10,671 nucleotides of DNA from DASXMT01 sp036521415 (GTDB lineage Bacteria > Actinomycetota > Acidimicrobiia > Acidimicrobiales > RAAP-2). The notes beneath the pieces are model-generated. The model worked only from the letters and a program-made list of their open reading frames with translations. It was not told where the DNA came from and made no database searches. The stretch covers positions 1-10,671 of the forward strand of contig DATDHU010000001.1 in the NCBI GenBank assembly GCA_036521415.1, given 5' to 3'. Numbering within the stretch: the first letter of the stretch is position 1; the number at the start of each line of letters is the position of its first letter. Made by a program: the position numbers and the translations under genes. Shown piece after piece: positions 6,513-10,671 of the stretch.

Positions 6513-7439
6513 TCACTCGACTCCCAAGTGGTCGGGACCGGCCGGGCAGACCGGGATGTCGCCTCCGGGGCGGTCGAGGAGCTCGGACGTGGCGATGGAG
6601 ACGAACTCGCCAATGAGCGGACTGCGCCGAGAGCTGTCCCAGGCCAAGCAGACGTGGTTGGGCGCGATGTCCACAATGCCGACGTGGGTGACGTCAGCCC
6701 GCGTGTAGAAGGTGGCGGTCGACAACGGGAGCACGATCACGCCGTGCCCTGCGGCAACGTGCCCGAGCTTCTCCTCCACCGAGCGATAGTACGGAACGAC
6801 CCGGCGGTGACCGATCTCGCGCAGTCCGATGGCGATGTCGCGCCACTCGGGCACGGCGTCGGGATCCTGCAGGAGGTGCTCCTCGGCAAGATCGGTGATG
6901 CTGATCTGCGGCTTGCCCGCCAAGCGGTGTCCTTCGGGTAGGACGACGACCCGGGGCTCGCTCAGCAGCGGCCGGATCTCAAGGCCACGGGGGTCGACAG
7001 GTTGACGGATGTAACTGACGTCCACGCGGCCGTCGTGGATCACCTCGATCTGATCGTCCCAGTAGGTGCGGACAACATCCACGGTCAGCTCCGGATGGCG
7101 GCTCGAGAGGGCCCGAACCTCTGCAGTCACGATGAGTCCGGGCATGAAGCCGACGGTAAAGGTGTCCTTGTCCCGGGCCGCAATCCCTGCCCTTCGACGG
7201 GCGGCATCCGCGTTGGCCAACAGCGGGCGGGCATCGGTGAGGAGTTGTTTGCCGGCCGGGGTCAACTCGGTGGTGCGCCGGTCCCGCACGAAGAGCGTGA
7301 CCTTCAGCTCGTCCTCCAGGGCACGGATCTGGCGGGACAGCACGGGTTGCGCGATGTAGAGCCGCTCTGCGGCGCGCCCGAAGTGCAGTTGCTCGGCGAC
7401 GGCGACGAAATAGCGCACCTTGCGGAGATCGAGATCCAT
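6513..7439 (-). CDS. LysR-family transcriptional regulator
   Basis: The 308-residue protein has the standard LysR length and layout. An N-terminal winged helix-turn-helix spans residues 1-60 (VRYFVAVAEQLHFGRAAERL, then QPVLSRQIRALEDEL, then LFVRD and LTPAGKQLL). A linker helix follows, then a periplasmic-binding-type effector domain from ~residue 92 (FTVGFMPGLIV) to ~300, including VDVSYIRQP and HGVIVLPLS. The inducer is not predictable. GGAGG (plus strand 7448-7452) sits eight bases upstream of the ATG, fixing the start. It is transcribed away from the SDR gene across a 150-bp gap that contains a T-N11-A box, the usual arrangement in which a LysR protein controls itself and its divergent neighbour; that regulatory link is inference. 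The C-terminal ~18 residues (rich in Pro/Gly) are an extension. Confidence 0.93.
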   Translation of the reverse strand: MDLDLRKVRYFVAVAEQLHFGRAAERLYIAQPVLSRQIRALEDELKVTLFVRDRRTTELTPAGKQLLTDARPLLANADAARRRAGIAARDKDTFTVGFMPGLIVTAEVRALSSRHPELTVDVVRTYWDDQIEVIHDGRVDVSYIRQPVDPRGLEIRPLLSEPRVVVLPEGHRLAGKPQISITDLAEEHLLQDPDAVPEWRDIAIGLREIGHRRVVPYYRSVEEKLGHVAAGHGVIVLPLSTATFYTRADVTHVGIVDIAPNHVCLAWDSSRRSPLIGEFVSIATSELLDRPGGDIPVCPAGPDHLGVE

Positions 7440-7492
7440 TGTTGCGTCCTCCGGGACCCGGATTTTCGGGCTCCTTCCTCCCGGGATCCCTG

Positions 7493-7507
7493 ATACCTCC
7501 AGGGTAT
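7493..7507. promoter_or_regulatory. Candidate LysR binding box (T-N11-A)
   Basis: ATACC (7493-7497) and GGTAT (7503-7507) form a perfect inverted repeat with a five-base centre, and T7494 to A7506 satisfies the LysR T-N11-A rule. It lies in the gap between lysR and the SDR gene, 53 bp from the lysR start and 82 bp from the SDR start. Partial -10-like strings (TAATAC on the minus strand, TATTAC on the plus strand) overlap its right arm. Confidence 0.5.
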
Positions 7508-7589
7508 TACAGGTGACGGAACAGGTCTTGGACGTCGCCGTGATCGGGCCTCATTGTTGAGGTAACACTTCGGAGCAGGAGGCAGGAAC

Positions 7590-8324
7590 ATGCCAGTCGA
7601 CGACAGAGATCTCCACGGCCAGCGAGTCGTGGTGCTGGGGGGCACGTCCGGCATCGGCTTGGCTACGGCTGCTCAGGCGGCTGTAGCCGGCGCCCGCGTC
7701 ACCGTCGTGTCTGGTCGGAAGGCGAGCGTCGAGCGGGCGCTGGCCGAACTCCCACCTGGATCGGCCGGCCATGCGATCGATCTCACCGACGCCGCCTCCG
7801 TGCAGACGTTCTTCGACGACTTGGGCGATTTTGATCACCTGGTCTACACCGCCGGTGAATCGCTGGTCATCGGCACTCTTGACGCGCTCGACCTTGACAT
7901 AGCGCGGCGGTTCTTCGATGTGCGCTACTTCGGGGCGCTCGCCGCGGCCCGAGCCTCCGCTCCTCACCTGCGGCCGGGCGGTTCCATCACCCTCACCACC
8001 GGCGGTGCCCTCGCCCGGCCCCGGCCCGGATGGTCCGTTGCCGTCAGTGTCCTCGGTGCTGTCGACGCCCTCACCCGGGCCCTGGCCGTCGAGCTGGCTC
8101 CCGTGCGCGTAAACGCCGTCTGCCCGGGTGTGGTCCGATCGCCCCTGTGGGCCGGGATGAGCGACAGTGAGCGTGACGAGTTCTATCGGACCGTCGGGTC
8201 CGGGCTGCTGACCGGCCGAGTGGGTGAGGTCTCCGACATCGCCCACGGTTACCTGTCCCTTATGACCCAACCGTATGCAACGGGCAGCGTTCTCACTCTC
8301 GACGGCGGCGGCGCCCTCATCTGA
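7590..8324 (+). CDS. Short-chain dehydrogenase/reductase-fold protein without the canonical Tyr-x3-Lys
   Basis: The 244-residue protein has the classical SDR size and Rossmann fold. The dinucleotide-binding loop is GGTSGIG (17-23). IDLTD (63-67) follows the third strand, and YTAG (86-89) replaces the usual NNAG. PVRVNAVCPGVVRSPL (171-186) and the C-terminal TGSVLTLDGG (231-240) are standard family marks. However, where the active site Ser...Tyr-x3-Lys should be (about 136-156), the sequence reads TTGGALARPRPGWSVAVSVLGAVDAL, with no Tyr or Lys; by alignment Tyr falls on A151 and Lys on L155. I recall related SDRs with the same loss. It could be a non-catalytic or altered-chemistry member. AGGAGG at 7577-7582, seven bases before the ATG, fixes the start. 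It is divergent from lysR and is its likely target. Confidence 0.88.
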   Translation: MPVDDRDLHGQRVVVLGGTSGIGLATAAQAAVAGARVTVVSGRKASVERALAELPPGSAGHAIDLTDAASVQTFFDDLGDFDHLVYTAGESLVIGTLDALDLDIARRFFDVRYFGALAAARASAPHLRPGGSITLTTGGALARPRPGWSVAVSVLGAVDALTRALAVELAPVRVNAVCPGVVRSPLWAGMSDSERDEFYRTVGSGLLTGRVGEVSDIAHGYLSLMTQPYATGSVLTLDGGGALI

Positions 8325-8399
8325 TCCAGACGAGATCGGCTCGATCGTGGTCCGATGAGGTGCTGAACCCAGTTGGAATCCGCACAACCCCACATCCAG

Positions 8400-8472
8400 T
8401 GGTCGGGACCGGCGTCGATCCGGTGACCTCACGCTTTTCAGGCGCGCGCTCTACCAACTGAGCTACCCGACC
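8400..8472 (-). tRNA. tRNA-Phe (GAA)
   Basis: The 73-base minus-strand gene folds as a full cloverleaf: 7-bp acceptor (GGTCGGG with CCCGACC), D-arm with AGTTGGTA loop, anticodon loop CTGAAAA giving anticodon GAA (plus strand 8437-8439), five-base variable loop, and a 5-bp T-stem. The T-loop reads ATCGACG, so position 54 is A rather than T. The discriminator is A; CCA is not encoded. It follows tRNA-Asp by 23 bp. Confidence 0.95.
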
Positions 8473-8475
8473 CCC

Positions 8476-8493
8476 TCCTCGGCGAACCGAGGA
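8476..8493 (-). other. UUCG-capped hairpin in the tRNA-Asp/tRNA-Phe spacer
   Basis: The 23-bp spacer is almost filled by a perfect 7-bp stem (TCCTCGG with CCGAGGA) whose loop on the transcribed strand is TTCG, an unusually stable tetraloop when closed by G-C as here, though the classic closing pair is C-G. There is no T-run. It is probably a processing or spacing element in the tRNA precursor. Confidence 0.55.
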
Positions 8494-8495
8494 AG

Positions 8496-8570
8496 CGGAC
8501 CTGACGGGATTTGAACCCGCGACCTCCGGCTTGACAGGCCGGCGTGCACTCCAGGCTGCACCACAGGTCC
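8496..8570 (-). tRNA. tRNA-Asp (GTC)
   Basis: The 75-base gene on the minus strand folds fully: acceptor GGACCTG with CAGGTCC, D-stem GTGC/GCAC, anticodon loop CTGTCAA giving GTC (plus strand 8533-8535) on a perfect 5-bp stem, variable loop AGGTC, and T-arm GCGGG-TTCAAAT-CCCGT. The discriminator is G, as expected for Asp; CCA is not encoded. It lies directly upstream of tRNA-Phe and is probably co-transcribed with it. Confidence 0.96.
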
Positions 8571-8891
8571 CCAACCAGTACAGAACTGGGGATGACCGCA
8601 CCCCCGACGATCGGGGATCGGAACCTGACTCTATCAGCGGCTCCGAGCAGCGGATTTCCTGTGGAGCCATGTCGAATCGTCCTTTGAGGTGCCCGAAGTC
8701 CAGCCCCAATCCACCCACAAGTCCAGCGGGCCTCGGTGCTGGATCCGGGCTGACCGACCTCAGGCGTCCAGGCGATCAGGTCGTTAGGCTGCGTTCTAGT
8801 AGGGCGCCGGCGCAAACCGACCGACCAACGCAAACCGCCTGACCAACGCAAACCGCCTGACCAACGCAAAACCGACTGAGAGGAGAAGCAC
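8571..8891. other. 321-bp divergent spacer between tRNA-Asp and the VOC gene
   Basis: It should hold a leftward promoter for tRNA-Asp/tRNA-Phe and a rightward one for the VOC gene, but I cannot place either with confidence. TAGAGT on the minus strand near 8630 is a weak -10 candidate. CCCCGA (8602-8607) and TCGGGG (8611-8616) form a 6-bp hairpin 31 bp upstream of tRNA-Asp, without a T-run. The right end carries the tandem repeats listed separately. No convincing gene is present. Confidence 0.45.
8805..8877 (+). repeat. 18-bp tandem repeats in the VOC gene leader
   Basis: Two perfect copies of GACCAACGCAAACCGCCT occupy 8823-8840 and 8841-8858. A third (8859-8877) has one extra A and one C-to-A change. 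A degenerate fourth (8805-8822) matches at 12 of 18 positions, mainly GCAAACCG. The array ends three bases before the AGGAG ribosome site of the VOC gene. Confidence 0.85.
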
Positions 8892-9659
8892 ATGCCAGAG
8901 TTCACCTCGTACGATGCCGGGACCCCGTCTTGGGTGGATCACGCCACCAAGGATCTCGAAGCCTCCAATGCCTTCTACCGGACGCTCTTCGGCTGGGAGG
9001 CCGATGACCAGGGTGAGGAGATGGGTCATTACACCCTGATGCGCAAGGGGGGGAAGACCGTCGCCGGCAACATGCCGGCCATGGGCGAAGGTCAGCCCAG
9101 CGTGTGGGTGACCTACGTTTCGGTGGACAGTGCTGATGCGACCGTCGACCTGGCAAAGAAGGCGGGTGCCATGGTGTTCGTCGAGCCGATGGACGTATCA
9201 GACATCGGGCGCATGGCTGTGTTCGCAGACCCCACCGGTGCTGCCATCGGCGTCTGGCAGGCGAAGACCTTCAACGGGGCTGAGCTTGCGAACGAGGCCG
9301 GGGCGTTCGCATGGAACGAGCTGAACACCCGGGACATGTCGGCGTCCAAGGCGTTCTACACGAAGGTGTTCGGCTGGGAGCCCAACGCCCTCGACATGGA
9401 GGGGATGAGCTACACCGAATGGAAGCTCGGCGACAAGACAGTTGCGGGCATGATGACAATGCCTGACATGGTCCCGGCAGAGGTTCCGGCGCACTGGCTC
9501 GTCTACTTCGGCGTTGACGACACCGATGCCACTGTCGCCAAGGCGACCGAGCTCGGTGCAACTGCACTTGTTCCACCGACCGACATCCCACCGGGACGCT
9601 TTGCGGTCTTGACCGACCCAGATGGTGCGACTTTTGCCGTGATCAAGATGCAATCGTGA
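8892..9659 (+). CDS. Two-domain VOC (glyoxalase/bleomycin-resistance fold) protein, Cfp30B-like
   Basis: The 255-residue protein consists of two vicinal-oxygen-chelate modules in tandem, at about 11-123 and 137-252. Each has the same pattern: a D/N-T-x-D-x3-S-x-AFY-x4-GWE segment (HATKDLEASNAFYRTLFGWE at 17-36; NTRDMSASKAFYTKVFGWE at 145-163), a central strand/helix unit (WVTYVSVDSADATV and WLVYFGVDDTDATV), and an end motif (FADPTGAAIGVWQ and TDPDGATFAVIK). The family I recall is the 27-kDa antigen Cfp30B of Mycobacterium tuberculosis and Streptomyces 'hydroxylases'. The substrate is unknown. AGGAG at 8881-8885, six bases before the ATG, fixes the start. Base composition (about 60-63% GC in lines I sampled) is visibly lower than in neighbours such as the deacetylase gene. 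It lies on the opposite strand between tRNA-Asp and tRNA-Glu, with tandem repeats in its leader and 12 bp from its stop to the tRNA-Glu 3' end. Confidence 0.92.
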   Translation: MPEFTSYDAGTPSWVDHATKDLEASNAFYRTLFGWEADDQGEEMGHYTLMRKGGKTVAGNMPAMGEGQPSVWVTYVSVDSADATVDLAKKAGAMVFVEPMDVSDIGRMAVFADPTGAAIGVWQAKTFNGAELANEAGAFAWNELNTRDMSASKAFYTKVFGWEPNALDMEGMSYTEWKLGDKTVAGMMTMPDMVPAEVPAHWLVYFGVDDTDATVAKATELGATALVPPTDIPPGRFAVLTDPDGATFAVIKMQS

Positions 9660-9671
9660 CCATGCGCTGAG

Positions 9672-9744
9672 CACCCCCAACGGGATTCGAACCCGTGTTA
9701 CCGCCTTGAAAGGGCGGCGTCCTAGGCCGCTAGACGATGGGGGC
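9672..9744 (-). tRNA. tRNA-Glu (TTC)
   Basis: The 73-base minus-strand gene folds fully: acceptor GCCCCCA with TGGGGGT (first pair G-U), anticodon loop CTTTCAA giving TTC (plus strand 9708-9710) on a 5-bp stem, short variable loop, and T-arm ACGGG-TTCGAAT-CCCGT. The discriminator is G, expected for Glu; CCA is not encoded. Its 5' end is 40 bp from the stop of the DUF2017 gene on the same strand, so it may be read from that operon or from a promoter in the gap. Confidence 0.95.
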
Positions 9745-9784
9745 TCAAACCCATACTCAGGGTCTTCGGAGATTAGCAGAGGTA

Positions 9785-10285
9785 TTACGGCAGCCCATCC
9801 GGCGCGCCATCGACGGGAAGCTCGGCGGCGAGGACCTCGATGATGGCCTCCTGCAGCACGCTCAACAGTTGGTAGAGGGCGAATTCGGGAAGGCGGGGGT
9901 CATCCCCCTCGGGCTCGGCCATGTCCTCGCTGACGTCGATCCGCGTGCCCAGGACCAACCGGATCGACCCCACCGCGGCGAGCCATCCGTTGAGCTCCTC
10001 GGCGCTCAGGGTGTCGGCGTCGGCCGTGGCGATCAGCGTCTCGAGGGCCTGGCGATGATGGTTCTCCAGGACGCCGCCGACCAGCTGGCGGTAGTCGGCC
10101 TCGGCCTCGGCGTTCTCCTCACCGACGTAGGCCGGGGGGTACAGGCGACGGACCATCGGGTCGTCGGAGCCGAGGACGGGCAACAACTGCTCAGGGACCG
10201 ATTTGAGCAGGGCGCGGACGGCCGGGTCGAGGCGCAGCCGGTAGCGGCCGTCGCGCTGGCGCCGGATGGGGGAGAGGAGCCCCAT
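9785..10285 (-). CDS. DUF2017 family protein
   Basis: The 166-residue protein is recognised by context and character: an RRQRDGRYRLRLDPAVRALLKSVPEQLLPVL opening, an acidic DDPMVRRLYPPAY segment at 41-53, a long helical middle (EAEADYRQLVGG through HHRQALETL), a WLAAVGSIRLVLGTRI core at 101-116, and a LPEFALYQLLSVLQEAIIEVL helix at 132-152. These match what I recall of DUF2017, which sits next to clpS in many actinobacteria (for example Rv1332 beside clpS). Its function is unknown; the pairing hints at a link to ClpS-dependent proteolysis. It starts 28 bp after clpS ends, on the same strand, so the two are probably one operon. ATG at 10285 is chosen; the adjoining GTG at 10288 is equally possible, and neither has a good Shine-Dalgarno. 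The frame stays open upstream through clpS, but that part is clearly not coding. Confidence 0.82.
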   Translation of the reverse strand: MGLLSPIRRQRDGRYRLRLDPAVRALLKSVPEQLLPVLGSDDPMVRRLYPPAYVGEENAEAEADYRQLVGGVLENHHRQALETLIATADADTLSAEELNGWLAAVGSIRLVLGTRIDVSEDMAEPEGDDPRLPEFALYQLLSVLQEAIIEVLAAELPVDGAPDGLP

Positions 10286-10313
10286 CACGGATTGACCCGG
10301 TAGGCCGGCATGG

Positions 10314-10664
10314 TCAACCCGAGTGCTCCATGGTGGCCCACAGGCCGTGTTCGTGGAGACGGAACACGTCGAGCTCGGCCCGCTCCTTCGTCCCGGACGA
10401 GACGACGGCGCGGCCCTTCTGGTGGACGTCGAGCATGAGCTTGGTCGCCTTCTCCTTGCTGTACCCGAACAGCTTCTGGAACACGAAGGTGACAAAGGAC
10501 ATGAGGTTGATGGGGTCGTTCCACACGATAACCAGCCACGGGCGGTCTTCGGTGGTCGATGTCTCACCCTCGGGACGCTCGATCTCGACCGGCGCCGTCT
10601 CGACCGGTGCCGTGTCGACCGGGGCCGTGCCGACCGGGGCCGTGTGCACGGCGCCCATCGTCAT
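10314..10664 (-). CDS. clpS: ATP-dependent Clp protease adaptor ClpS
   Basis: ClpS binds proteins with N-terminal destabilising residues and hands them to the Clp ATPase for degradation by ClpP. The core (about residues 40-116) is complete: RPWLVIVWNDPINLMSFV (41-58, with N49-D50 of the N-degron pocket), FQKLFGYSKEKATKLMLDVHQKGRAVV (62-88, with pocket His81) and a final AELDVFRLHEHGLWATME strand-helix unit (96-113). The first ~35 residues are a flexible tail with four near-identical TAPV(D/E/G) units, encoded by 15-bp repeats. In this family the tail engages the ATPase. ATG at 10664 lies seven bases from the window edge, so upstream signals cannot be seen; ATG at 10658 is an alternative. It is followed on the same strand by DUF2017. 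Confidence 0.93.
   Translation of the reverse strand: MTMGAVHTAPVGTAPVDTAPVETAPVEIERPEGETSTTEDRPWLVIVWNDPINLMSFVTFVFQKLFGYSKEKATKLMLDVHQKGRAVVSSGTKERAELDVFRLHEHGLWATMEHSG
10586..10645. repeat. Four 15-bp in-frame repeats in the clpS 5' end
   Basis: Units at 10586-10600, 10601-10615, 10616-10630 and 10631-10645 share CGACCGG-N-GCCGT plus one or two variable bases (plus strand). They encode repeated T-A-P-V-(E/D/G) pentads in the ClpS N-terminal tail. Repeat-unit number is likely to vary between relatives. Confidence 0.85.
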
Positions 10665-10671
10665 CCCGGCC

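Noticed and set aside
8602..8616. CCCCGA/TCGGGG hairpin upstream of tRNA-Asp as a terminator
   Set aside because: Short stem and no T-run on either strand; mentioned only as part of the spacer.
8438..8905. Minus-strand frame with a repeated W-S-G-G-L-R pattern
   Set aside because: The peptide repeats are only the translation of the 18-bp DNA repeats, and the frame runs through the tRNA-Asp gene and part of tRNA-Phe.
9785..10567. A 260-residue minus-strand frame covering DUF2017 plus upstream sequence
   Set aside because: Its first ~94 residues overlap clpS out of frame and are Ser/Pro/Arg-rich low-complexity sequence; only the part from 10285 is family-like.
1..10671. Search for CRISPR arrays, transposases, integrases and toxin-antitoxin pairs
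   Set aside because: No spaced direct repeats of CRISPR type, no terminal inverted repeats around a transposase frame, and no paired small genes of recognisable TA type.

Overview
The window reads as an ordinary chromosomal segment of a high-GC actinobacterium. The evidence is dense GC-rich coding on both strands, a clpS–DUF2017 gene pair, a polytopic kinase-like/LPG-synthase-TM fusion protein, a Cfp30B-type two-domain VOC protein, and tRNA genes Glu, Asp and Phe without encoded CCA. An Acidimicrobiia-like lineage is my guess from overall gene flavour, not a demonstrated assignment. I see no transposase, integrase, CRISPR array, prophage or recognisable defence system.

Layout: (1) 1-2454 (+), a large membrane protein with a degenerate kinase-like middle and an LPG-synthase/flippase-like C-terminus, followed by a possible 64-residue membrane protein (2536-2730, +). 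(2) 2896-3579 (+), a secreted histidine-rich protein of unknown function, convergent with a stand-alone RibH2-type lumazine synthase (3597-4082, -). (3) Divergent from ribH, a histone-deacetylase-like amidohydrolase (4169-5185, +) whose stop codon is the loop of a perfect hairpin, then a small cupin protein (5271-5750, +). (4) A 118-residue protein with a four-cysteine knuckle (5834-6190, -), then a 322-bp stretch without a gene. (5) A LysR regulator (6513-7439, -) divergent from an atypical SDR protein (7590-8324, +), with a T-N11-A box between them. (6) tRNA-Phe and tRNA-Asp (-), then a VOC protein gene on the opposite strand with 18-bp tandem repeats in its leader, then tRNA-Glu (-). (7) DUF2017 and clpS (-) at the right edge.

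How genes work together: lysR and the SDR gene form a probable regulator/target pair. clpS and the DUF2017 gene form a probable two-gene operon reading toward tRNA-Glu; ClpS delivers N-degron substrates to ClpAP/ClpCP-type proteases. The tRNA order Glu-Asp-Phe matches a cluster I recall as contiguous in other actinobacteria, here split by the VOC gene. The remaining genes look like independent housekeeping or accessory units.

No single new multi-gene system stands out. The best leads are the pseudokinase-like fusion protein, the secreted His-rich protein, the VOC gene splitting the tRNA cluster with its repeat-bearing leader, and the SDR that lacks the usual catalytic Tyr/Lys.
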